Assembly: GCA_024699395.1 (NCBI GenBank)
Contig: JAILPU010000041.1
Coordinates: forward strand, 1 to 5,500
Reading direction: 5' to 3'
Length of the DNA stretch: 5,500 nucleotides
From: Lachnospiraceae bacterium
Lineage (GTDB): Bacteria; Bacillota; Clostridia; Lachnospirales; Lachnospiraceae
In this document: positions 1-5,500 of the stretch, piece after piece
Layout: the number at the start of each line of letters is the position of its first letter
Position numbering within the stretch: position 1 is the first letter of the stretch
Notes under the pieces: model-generated
The model's database searches: none
Told to the model about the DNA's origin: nothing
The model's input: only the letters and a program-made list of their open reading frames with translations
Position numbers and translations under genes: made by a program

Positions 1-1074
1 TTCCAGTGCCTTTAATTCATTTTCGTAAAAACTGTCCGCCTCTTCATTTTTATCAAAGAGTTCTCCGTAAAGCTTAATCCATTCCAGGCGTCCCAAGGGA
101 TGGGGCTCATAACTGGAAGTCTCCACAAGGACGGGAATTCCCAAAGATTCCAGTTTTTCCCTGACATCGGGTTCATGGTATATCATGGTATTTTCTATGA
201 CAAGATCACAGCCTTCATTAAGGATAAATTCATAATCCGGCGCACTGTATTTTCCCGCATATAAAAGCTTTCCTTCACTCATTGCCTCTTTGGCTTCATC
301 AATAAACCAGTCGCTTTCCTTTGTTCCTGAAAGCCTTATCTTATCAAGAGCCGAACACTTCACCACAAAATCCATGGCCGATGTTGACACAAGATATACT
401 TTGGACAGAGGCTTCTTAATTACTCTTATACCTTCCGGAAGCTCTGAAGGTGCTTCTCTATTTTCCGGGACCAGAAGATAATCTCCTGAATTTTCTATGC
501 TTATAAGAGTGTAATCTCCGTAATATCTTATCTTAAAACCTTGGGCATATTTTAATTCTCTCTCCCCTGTAAGTAAAAGCCCGCCTATACTCTCGTAATC
601 ACCGGTATAGGTGTTTTCATCGGTGGATGCAATCTCCTCTTCTTTGGAATCTTCTTTTGCATTCCAGATTATTGTGTACTCTATTTCATGGGGGGTACTC
701 ATGGCCATGGTATCTGCGATAACCGTAAGCTCTTTGGTAATATCCTTTACAGGTATTGTGAAAACAGACTGCCCCCCGGGATTTTCATTTTCATATTTGA
801 TTCCGTCTACAATCATGTAGTCGTAGTTTGTACTGCTCCATACAAGTTCGGCGAGAAACTCACCGTCTTTAACCGTAATTTTAACCGGAGAATTAATATA
901 TGCTTTCCCCGTTCCGCCCTCCATGGCTATATTGACTTCAAATTCTTTGTCTTCCCATGCAGTAACTTCGTCAACAATTTCATTTTTTTCTTGTAAAGAA
1001 GCAACCCCCTGCGAAGTGCAGGAGGTTGCCATTAACATACATGACATTATTAACAGAAAATATATTTTTTTCAT
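1..1074 (-). CDS. Lipoprotein ABC transporter substrate-binding protein with N-terminal NEAT-like domain (3' end outside window)
   Basis: This is probably the surface receptor of an ABC importer for a metal-tetrapyrrole, corrinoid or iron complex. I translated 358 codons, and the frame is still open at base 1, so the C-terminus is missing. The start at 1074 has an AAGGAAG ribosome binding site 5 bases upstream and lies 21 bp after the preceding stop. Residues 1-19 are a lipoprotein signal peptide with lipobox ATSC (Cys19). Residues about 42-138 form a beta-rich module with the patterns VWSSTNYDYMIVDG (78-91) and ADTMAMSTPHEIEYTI (120-135), which resembles the NEAT-like 'iron transport-associated' domain of Clostridia. 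Residues about 188-358 look like Peripla_BP_2 (BtuF/FepB/FhuD fold), notably SSYEPHPLGRLEWIKLYGELF (320-340, described here by its ends and the central PLGRLEW), typical of the helical linker region. It shares the riboswitch-controlled transcript of cbiK. The ligand cannot be read from the sequence; cobalamin, cobinamide, heme or siderophore all remain possible. Confidence 0.85.
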   Translation of the reverse strand, partial: MKKIYFLLIMSCMLMATSCTSQGVASLQEKNEIVDEVTAWEDKEFEVNIAMEGGTGKAYINSPVKITVKDGEFLAELVWSSTNYDYMIVDGIKYENENPGGQSVFTIPVKDITKELTVIADTMAMSTPHEIEYTIIWNAKEDSKEEEIASTDENTYTGDYESIGGLLLTGERELKYAQGFKIRYYGDYTLISIENSGDYLLVPENREAPSELPEGIRVIKKPLSKVYLVSTSAMDFVVKCSALDKIRLSGTKESDWFIDEAKEAMSEGKLLYAGKYSAPDYEFILNEGCDLVIENTMIYHEPDVREKLESLGIPVLVETSSYEPHPLGRLEWIKLYGELFDKNEEADSFYENELKALE

Positions 1075-1095
1075 ATATGCTTCCTTTGATAATCT

Positions 1096-1479
1096 TTACT
1101 CTACCGGACTTGATACAACAACCTTATGGTCGTACCACTTTCCCTTTGTTCCAACAAGTGCAAGATCGAATTCACTGTCAAGACAGGGAACCGGAACATC
1201 AAATCCGTACACAGTCTCGGTTATACCGTCCTCATATGTGACTTCATCCTCAGTGGGCTCAAGAAGTTTGGCACCTTCTTTTTGTGCGTCTTTGGCCATA
1301 CCGGGATAAAGATTTACTACATTCTTGGAAGAAAGTGTGATGTGAATTGTCATCTCACCGTTCTTAACCGTAAGTTCTCCCGTATCCCCATAAGTTTCAT
1401 TTATATGAAACATGGAGGAATCTGTTGTGAACTTAACTTTATAAACACCGTCTTCTAAGACTACTCTGTTACTTTTTTT
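1096..1479 (-). CDS. NEAT-like domain in the -1 frame behind cbiK; probable C-terminal domain of a frameshifted CbiK fusion
   Basis: This open frame encodes a NEAT-like beta-sandwich of about 120 residues. It begins at LEDGVYKVKFTTDSS, continues through GELTVKNGEMTIHITLSS and ends in GTKGKWYDHKVVV before the stop at 1096-1098. The only ATG in the frame is at 1413, which would remove the first beta strand, and it has no purine-rich ribosome binding site. No in-frame ATG, GTG or TTG occurs between 1479 and 1413. The frame is closed upstream by a TAA at 1480-1482 that overlaps the A-run inside cbiK. One extra A in that run joins the frames and gives a fusion of about 537 residues. From memory, NEAT-like domains of this type occur at the C-terminus of exported clostridial CbiK homologues. 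I therefore read this as a displaced domain, not an independent gene; whether it is translated is unknown. Confidence 0.6.
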   Translation of the reverse strand, partial: KKSNRVVLEDGVYKVKFTTDSSMFHINETYGDTGELTVKNGEMTIHITLSSKNVVNLYPGMAKDAQKEGAKLLEPTEDEVTYEDGITETVYGFDVPVPCLDSEFDLALVGTKGKWYDHKVVVSSPVE

Positions 1480-2708
1480 TTAGCTTCTTCGATAGCTGCG
1501 TTTGTATGAGCAACATACTTTTCGCATACGGAATCGATTCTTCCGAGACCTTCGATCCGGCAATCTACAGACTCAAAAGCACCTGATGCCTCGAACATGC
1601 TCTTCCATGAATCCTCGTCCTCGCCTGCCATATCGTTATTGGCGTGATCCCCTGCAACAACCATAAGGGGACGAAGAACTACCTTTGTGTATCCTGCTTC
1701 CTTAACTGCCTCGATTACGTTTTCGCAAGCTGTCTCTTCGGGCTCACCCTCAACAGTTCCGATAAATACATTGTTATATCCAAGCTCACCCATCTGTGTT
1801 GCCATCTGGCTGTAAGTTACCTTTGCGGTATGAGCTGTTCCGTGACCCATAAGAACAAAAGCGGTCTTGTCCTCATTTGCTGCTGCAAGATCGTCAAAAC
1901 CTGCAGACTCAACCATTGCAGCAACAACAGCCTCTGCAACTTCCTTCTTATCATCGTTGATAACAGTTGCGTCAGCTCCCACTTCTCCGAGAAGAGGCTC
2001 TGCTACAGCTACTGCCTCAAACTTATCCTCGTACTCTGAAAGTGTTTCCATAAGCTCATCATACTCTGCACCGTGCATAAGGTGTGTGGGCTGAACCACA
2101 AGAGTCTTTACTCCGTTTTCTACGGCACGATCGAGAGCCTGCTTTACATTGTCGATCTTCTCATTATCTCTTGCAAGAACATGATTGATAATGATCTGTG
2201 CAGTGAAAGCTCTTCTTACTGACCAATCGGGATATGCTTCCCTAATAGCGTCCTCGATGTTTAAGATATCCTTGACACGGCTGTCGTTAAAGGATGTTCC
2301 GAAGCTTACCACAAGAATCTCATTCTCTCCGATTTCGTCATCATTTCCGGGATTGTCAAGAGAAGCATCACCGGTATCTCTTCCGAAATAATCGGGATCT
2401 GCGTCTTCGCCGCATACAAGCTCTTTCTCTGTATCGCTAAGCTCATCCCATGCTGCCTTTGCCTCAGCGCAAAGGGAATCTGTTTCCTCTGTCCACTCCT
2501 GAACGTAAATGGAATCGATAAGATCGGCAACCTTCTGTACCTTCTCCTCATCCACACCGTCAGCTTCAGATTCTGCGACTTCAGAATCTGCTTCACTTAC
2601 TGTTTCTTCAACAGTGCTTGCTGTTTCATTCTGTGCGCTCCGGCATCCCATGAGCATTGTAACTCCGGTTGCCACGCAAAGAACAACTGATAAAATCTTC
2701 TTTTTCAT
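1461..2708 (-). CDS. cbiK: Exported lipoprotein sirohydrochlorin cobaltochelatase (CbiK family)
   Basis: CbiK inserts Co2+ into sirohydrochlorin in the early-insertion (anaerobic) B12 pathway. This 415-residue form carries a lipoprotein signal peptide with lipobox LMGC (Cys22), so it should be anchored outside the cytoplasmic membrane. Residues 23-55 are an acidic Ser/Glu-rich linker. Residues about 56-108 form a helical module with AWDELSDTEKELV. The chelatase domain spans about 128-408: LVVSFGTSFNDSR (132-144), QPTHLMHGAEYD (206-217, candidate catalytic His209), LMGHGTAHTA (286-295, candidate His289) and GDHANNDMAG (353-362). These match the two conserved histidines known for class II chelatases. 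The protein is about 150 residues longer than cytoplasmic CbiK, owing to the N-terminal additions. The start at 2708 has AGGAGA 7-8 bases upstream. It is the first gene behind the cobalamin riboswitch. The C-terminus ends abruptly in KKKVTE at an A9 run, with a NEAT-like domain in the next frame. Confidence 0.93.
   Translation of the reverse strand: MKKKILSVVLCVATGVTMLMGCRSAQNETASTVEETVSEADSEVAESEADGVDEEKVQKVADLIDSIYVQEWTEETDSLCAEAKAAWDELSDTEKELVCGEDADPDYFGRDTGDASLDNPGNDDEIGENEILVVSFGTSFNDSRVKDILNIEDAIREAYPDWSVRRAFTAQIIINHVLARDNEKIDNVKQALDRAVENGVKTLVVQPTHLMHGAEYDELMETLSEYEDKFEAVAVAEPLLGEVGADATVINDDKKEVAEAVVAAMVESAGFDDLAAANEDKTAFVLMGHGTAHTAKVTYSQMATQMGELGYNNVFIGTVEGEPEETACENVIEAVKEAGYTKVVLRPLMVVAGDHANNDMAGEDEDSWKSMFEASGAFESVDCRIEGLGRIDSVCEKYVAHTNAAIEEAKKKVTE
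1473..1481 (-). other. A9 homopolymer: candidate slippage or frameshift site at the end of cbiK
   Basis: On the coding strand the sequence reads GCT followed by nine A and then GTA ACA GAG TAG. In the cbiK frame the last seven A form A_AAA_AAA, which fits the X_XXY_YYZ slippery heptamer used for -1 frameshifting; runs of nine A also favour transcriptional slippage. A -1 shift here bypasses the stop at 1461-1463 and enters the NEAT-like frame directly. The run itself is seen directly; a functional role is inferred. Confidence 0.55.
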
Positions 2709-2740
2709 AACTCTTCTCCTCTGAATATATTACTTCATAT

Positions 2741-2768
2741 CTGTGGGGCATGATACATCCCACCACAG
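2741..2768 (-). other. GC-rich hairpin between terminator and cbiK ribosome binding site
   Basis: On the minus strand CTGTGG and CCACAG form a six-pair stem, extendable by two G-C pairs past a bulged T. The loop contains TGTATCA, the same heptamer found at the 3' side of the riboswitch P1 stem. No U-run follows, so it is not an intrinsic terminator. It could stabilise the mRNA or affect folding near the start, but no function is shown. Confidence 0.35.
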
Positions 2769-2798
2769 GTATAATCTAAATTAAGATTTCTTATTTAA

Positions 2799-2838
2799 TA
2801 AAAAAAACTCATGCCGAATCAAATGACCGGAATGAGTT
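2799..2838 (-). terminator. Intrinsic terminator of the cobalamin riboswitch expression platform
   Basis: On the minus strand AACTCAT (from 2838) pairs with ATGAGTT (to 2806). Past a mismatch an inner CCG/CGG pairing follows, with a loop of about 11 bases. A run of eight T begins within the end of the stem and is followed by ATTAAAT. It lies about 100 bases downstream of the aptamer and about 90 bases before the cbiK start, the usual place for an OFF terminator. Cobalamin binding would be expected to favour it and shut off cbiK and the genes behind it. Confidence 0.78.
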
Positions 2839-2853
2839 ATTCTTGTATCACAA

Positions 2854-2896
2854 CTAATGCCAAAAGATACTCTCTTTTGACATACGGCAACATTAG
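2854..2896 (-). other. AT-rich hairpin between aptamer and terminator
   Basis: On the minus strand CTAATG (2896-2891) pairs with CATTAG (2859-2854), and internally CAAAAGA (2879-2873) pairs with TCTTTTG (2867-2861) around a five-base loop. The 13 pairs are interrupted by an asymmetric internal loop containing TTGCCGTATGT. No U-run follows. It is probably a structural part of the expression platform that brings distant pairing elements together. Confidence 0.5.
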
Positions 2897-2936
2897 ACCA
2901 ATTACTCGTGATCCGGAATCCTCTTCCTGTCCCTGA

Positions 2937-3109
2937 TACACGGCAGGTCTCCTGGCTCATACATCCTCATGTAAAAATCTGCCTTCCCGGTTTTCACCAG
3001 TGACTTCATTTCTGAAACGACTTTTACACTCCGTACTTACAGTGACGAGTTCGCACAGGTTTTGCACCTGTTTCCCTTTTAACTGCGGCAAAATCCGAAG
3101 CACCGTATA
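2937..3109 (-). ncRNA. Cobalamin (B12) riboswitch aptamer
   Basis: The minus strand has the conserved order of a class-I cobalamin riboswitch. TATACGG (3109-3103) can pair with CCGTGTA (2943-2937) as a seven-pair P1. Next come GGTGCTTCGGATTTTGCCGC, then AAAGGGAA, and a perfect ACAGGT/ACCTGT stem (3055-3071). These are followed by GTCACTGTAAGT, by GTCACTGG with GGGAAGGC (2981-2988), and finally the B12-box AGCCAGGAGACCTGCC (2957-2942). It sits between a strong promoter and an intrinsic terminator ahead of cbiK, so it should reduce expression when adenosylcobalamin or a related corrinoid is plentiful. The exact ligand subtype is not determined. Confidence 0.93.
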
Positions 3110-3129
3110 CCCTATATTAAACTTTCCAA

Positions 3130-3158
3130 ATTATAGCACAGCCTTATCGCCAAATCAA
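3130..3158 (-). promoter_or_regulatory. Sigma-A type promoter of the B12-controlled operon
   Basis: On the minus strand the -35 is TTGATT (3158-3153) and the -10 is a consensus TATAAT (3135-3130), separated by exactly 17 bases. A TG one base before the -10 (TGCTATAAT) makes it an extended -10. The expected start of transcription, near 3123, lies about 14 bases before the riboswitch P1 stem. No operator palindrome stands out around it, so control appears to act mainly at the riboswitch. Confidence 0.82.
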
Positions 3159-3291
3159 CATTATATGAAGATTGACGTCGGCAGAGTACCTGCGACATAT
3201 ATGGCTTTCTTCAACACACATGATATATTGCGCAAACAGGCATGACCGTCTTCATTCGCACCGTGTTATTACTGCAGAAATAACAATTGGT
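3159..3291. other. Intergenic spacer with no gene
   Basis: This gap separates the glycosyltransferase stop from the promoter of the B12 operon. I see no coding frame with a ribosome binding site and no convincing intrinsic terminator. The only local structure is GTTATT/AATAAC at 3265-3284, which lacks a U-run on the minus strand. Transcription from the upstream pair of genes may therefore read towards the riboswitch. Confidence 0.5.
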
Positions 3292-4902
3292 TTAAGGGTA
3301 ATAAATCCTGTATCCCTTGGACTCGTACATATTGTAGCCCATCTGCTCCAGCATCTGTACCAGATATGAATCGGCACTTCCTGAGTTAACCACATATACC
3401 GCACCCTCCTCAGGGAAGGCTTCGGTATTCACATCCAGCACATACTTTCCAAAGGAAGAGACATCCAGATAAGCCGAAGGGAAATTGGTATATTCCACTG
3501 TATCCAGATATTCGTTAAGGTTCTCCTCAACATAAAAGAGAACTCGTGGATAGTATATATCATGAGTAACATATACCTTTTCGGCATCTTTACATTCCTT
3601 TTCCAACACCTCAAAGCAGTCTCCAAGTCCCTCTCTGAAGCAGCCCCCTATGTCATTTCTGTACTCTGTAAAATAAAACATCTCAAAGCTTATAAAGCAA
3701 ACAAGATACAAAATAACGGGAATAATATCAAGCCTTATTCCCTTGAACTTTCTGTTGGAGAAAGCGCTGTACCAGCCGTAGGCAGTTATGATAAGAATAG
3801 GCATAAAGATAATGTTAACTCTGTTTATGTTGACATTTACAAGAATGCCTACAAGGAAACCTGCCAGGAGGAGCACCATGGTACAGAAGAAAAAATCACC
3901 CTCATTATTGGCTTTCTTTGATTCTTCCTTCGCCTTCACCGCTTCTTTTTTCTTAAAACGTAAGAATAAAGGAGCAATCACCGCTGCCAGACCGATAAAG
4001 AAGAAGGGCAGGGAAAACTTGTAAAAAATTCCGAACTTTTCTGTGGAGTTCCATATAAGCCCGTCATTTTGTGTGGTCAGGATATTTTTAAGATTTTTAA
4101 AATTGCCGGGGATGTTCTTTAAAGACACCTCGCCACCTCTGAATACCACCATCTTAGGTATGGATAACAGAGGAGTCCTTATCTCGTTTATTGTACCTTT
4201 ATTTACAAGGATAAAAAGCATTGCGGGAAGAGCTGTCAAAAACAAAACCACAAATGAAATAATCGTATATTTACTGAATTTCATCCTCTTGGTAAGGATT
4301 GCGTACAAAACCAGAAGGAATACTATCACGGGCACCACAGTCCAGACCGTTGCATAACTGTAAAGCGACAAGCCGTATATAAGTGCCGACACTATATAAT
4401 ATTTTTCATTTTTAAGACCCTTAAGGAAAAAGTACATTCCGAACACAAGGAATGCGGGAGCAAGATTACTCTCCAGCGCCCATCTTGACAGCATTATATG
4501 CCAGGGAGCCACTCCGCAGAAAAACATGGTGAACAATGCCAGTACATCGTCCTTAACATTTTCCCTGATCATCTTATAAACTGCCACCAGAGCAAGTATT
4601 GCAAGCACGCAGGGAACCAGTCTTATACTCCAGGTATGAAGACCGAATATGGCCACAACGGGAATCATAAGATAGGAACTGAGTGCATTCATTCCCGAAC
4701 CCCAAGTCATAAGATACATGGGGAAGGAATAACCGTAGGAATCCTTACCGAATTTTAACAGTGTATATGCATTGTATCCCGAAAACGCTTCATCCTGATT
4801 GATCCCCCCCGGAACTTTTCCAAAGAGAAAGGCTCTGGCAAATACAATTAACCCCATTATTATCCAGAAAAAAATTAAGCGTTTTTTCTTTTCTAAAACC
4901 AT
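3292..4902 (-). CDS. Polytopic membrane glycosyltransferase, GT39/PMT-like (ArnT-like superfamily)
   Basis: The 536-residue protein is predicted to transfer a sugar from a lipid-phosphate donor to an acceptor on the outer face of the membrane; the substrates are unknown. I count about 12 hydrophobic segments (roughly 9-27, 76-90, 94-112, 118-134, 147-162, 168-186, 188-204, 213-233, 297-315, 338-356, 361-379 and 391-411). The first extracytoplasmic loop carries PGGINQDEAFSGYNAY (31-46), with Asp37-Glu38 in the position of the acidic catalytic motif of GT-C enzymes. APWHIMLSRWALESNLAP (132-149) is typical of the PMT_2/GT39 group. A basic cytoplasmic loop (316-333, KKKEAVKAKEESKK) follows, and residues 412-536 form a soluble extracytoplasmic C-terminal domain. 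The start has AAGGGG 9 bases upstream, and the gene lies 21 bp after the metallopeptidase gene. The fold assignment is good; the product and substrate are open. Confidence 0.82.
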   Translation of the reverse strand: MVLEKKKRLIFFWIIMGLIVFARAFLFGKVPGGINQDEAFSGYNAYTLLKFGKDSYGYSFPMYLMTWGSGMNALSSYLMIPVVAIFGLHTWSIRLVPCVLAILALVAVYKMIRENVKDDVLALFTMFFCGVAPWHIMLSRWALESNLAPAFLVFGMYFFLKGLKNEKYYIVSALIYGLSLYSYATVWTVVPVIVFLLVLYAILTKRMKFSKYTIISFVVLFLTALPAMLFILVNKGTINEIRTPLLSIPKMVVFRGGEVSLKNIPGNFKNLKNILTTQNDGLIWNSTEKFGIFYKFSLPFFFIGLAAVIAPLFLRFKKKEAVKAKEESKKANNEGDFFFCTMVLLLAGFLVGILVNVNINRVNIIFMPILIITAYGWYSAFSNRKFKGIRLDIIPVILYLVCFISFEMFYFTEYRNDIGGCFREGLGDCFEVLEKECKDAEKVYVTHDIYYPRVLFYVEENLNEYLDTVEYTNFPSAYLDVSSFGKYVLDVNTEAFPEEGAVYVVNSGSADSYLVQMLEQMGYNMYESKGYRIYYP

Positions 4903-4923
4903 TTTCTTTAACCCCTTCTATTA

Positions 4924-5490
4924 TTATTTTTTATCGGGAATCCTCGCTATCAAAGGTCCCCCTTCTTTTTTTAACTGTTTCCTGTCTTCTTTGTACGTGG
5001 GACAATACACGGCCACCTCATTCCAGAAGGCGGTTGAATGATTCATATGACGTAAATGACACAATTCATGAATCACAACGTACCTTTGTACATTATGAGG
5101 AAGCAATACAAGAAGACAATTAAAATTCAGATTGCTTCCGGATGAACAGCTTCCCCATCTGGATTTTTGGGCACGTATGGCAATTCTGTTATAATCAACA
5201 CCCATTCTGTCAGCAAAAAAATCCACCATGGGAATGATTTCTTTACGGGCTTTTATTTTGTATTGTTTCAATTCCTCCGGCGTAAAAAAAGGCTGCGTAT
5301 TAGGTGGTTGCTTACTCTTTAACCGAAGTCTTGTTTTTTCTATCCAGTCAAGGTTTTTAAGGAGGAATTCTTCAGCCCTTTTCTGAGAGCATCTTAAAGG
5401 CGCTTTTAGGATCACTGTTTGGTCAGCTTTAACCGTGATTCCTATGGTTTTCCTCTTGGACCTGACAAAGGTATATTCAATCTTTTCCAT
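4924..5490 (-). CDS. YgjP/DUF45-family zinc metallopeptidase
   Basis: This 188-residue cytoplasmic protein belongs to the YgjP-like (DUF45) family, a gluzincin-like group with a SprT/WLM-type fold whose cellular substrate is generally not known. The zinc motif is HELCHLRHMNH (141-151): His141, His145 and probably His151 bind zinc and Glu142 is the general base. It is followed by the family's conserved STAFW (152-156). The family motif SRWGSCS is at 110-116, and the N-terminal VRSKRKTIGITV (9-20) is also typical. There is no signal peptide or membrane segment. The ATG at 5490 fits the family's N-terminus, but only 10 bases of upstream sequence are available. They show no ribosome binding site and no in-frame stop, so an earlier start outside the window cannot be excluded. 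It probably shares a transcript with the glycosyltransferase 21 bp downstream; I see no functional link. Confidence 0.88.
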   Translation of the reverse strand: MEKIEYTFVRSKRKTIGITVKADQTVILKAPLRCSQKRAEEFLLKNLDWIEKTRLRLKSKQPPNTQPFFTPEELKQYKIKARKEIIPMVDFFADRMGVDYNRIAIRAQKSRWGSCSSGSNLNFNCLLVLLPHNVQRYVVIHELCHLRHMNHSTAFWNEVAVYCPTYKEDRKQLKKEGGPLIARIPDKK

Positions 5491-5500
5491 TTTTATTTTA

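Noticed and set aside
611..1309. Overlapping plus-strand open frames of 69-128 codons
   Set aside because: They are antisense to the substrate-binding protein and the NEAT-like domain, have no ribosome binding sites and show composition typical of shadow frames.
1096..1413. Independent small gene starting at the ATG at 1413
   Set aside because: There is no ribosome binding site before this ATG, and starting there removes the first strand of the domain that is encoded just upstream in the same frame.
1450..1461. Inverted repeat GTCTTCTAAGAC beside the A9 run as a frameshift-stimulating hairpin
   Set aside because: It gives only about four pairs with a four-base loop, far too weak to be a convincing stimulator; it may be chance.
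1644..2094. Plus-strand open frames, including a cysteine-rich one of 131 codons
   Set aside because: They lie opposite the well-supported cbiK coding region; the cysteine content reflects the reverse complement of Ala/Thr-rich codons.
2770..2800. Internal promoter (GATTATA-like -10) between terminator and cbiK
   Set aside because: No -35 with proper spacing is present; the only upstream T-rich sequence is the terminator U-tract.
3000..3245. Plus-strand open frame of 81 codons
   Set aside because: It runs antisense through the cobalamin riboswitch and promoter, has no ribosome binding site and resembles no protein I know.
3265..3284. GTTATT/AATAAC hairpin as the terminator of the glycosyltransferase operon
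   Set aside because: The stem is short and AT-rich, and no U-run follows on the minus strand.

Overview
The window looks like a chromosomal segment of a Gram-positive anaerobe of the Clostridia, most likely Lachnospiraceae (Butyrivibrio/Roseburia-like). The signs are moderate-to-low GC, strong AGGAGA/AAGGAAG-type ribosome binding sites, two lipoproteins with Clostridia-style signal peptides, and protein families that I know mainly from that group. The taxonomy is an inference, because no rRNA or other marker gene is present. Every gene I can support is on the minus strand, so transcription runs from right to left.

Right half (about 3292-5490): two genes 21 bp apart, probably co-transcribed. 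The first is a small zinc metallopeptidase of the YgjP/DUF45 family. The second is a polytopic glycosyltransferase of the GT39/PMT type. I see no clear link between their functions.

Middle (about 2709-3158): a control region. It holds a near-consensus extended -10 promoter (3130-3158), a class-I cobalamin riboswitch (about 2937-3109), an AT-rich hairpin (2854-2896), an intrinsic terminator (2799-2838) and a last hairpin (2741-2768) before the ribosome binding site. The arrangement predicts B12-dependent premature termination of the operon to its left.

Left half (1-2708): the B12-controlled operon. Its first gene is an exported lipoprotein version of the cobaltochelatase CbiK, usually a cytoplasmic or periplasmic enzyme of corrinoid synthesis. 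Directly behind its stop codon, in the -1 frame, is a NEAT-like beta-sandwich domain of about 120 residues with no plausible start of its own. The junction is a run of nine A residues, so one extra A, or one -1 ribosomal slip, would fuse the domain to CbiK. The next gene, cut by the left window edge, is another lipoprotein: a NEAT-like domain followed by a Peripla_BP_2 (BtuF/FepB-like) substrate-binding domain. Together these genes suggest a surface system for handling cobalt, corrinoid or another metal-tetrapyrrole, repressed by B12, with the rest of the ABC transporter expected beyond base 1.

The most notable observation is the CbiK / A-run / NEAT-like junction at 1473-1481. It could be programmed slippage, a phase-variable switch, a recent mutation or a sequence error.
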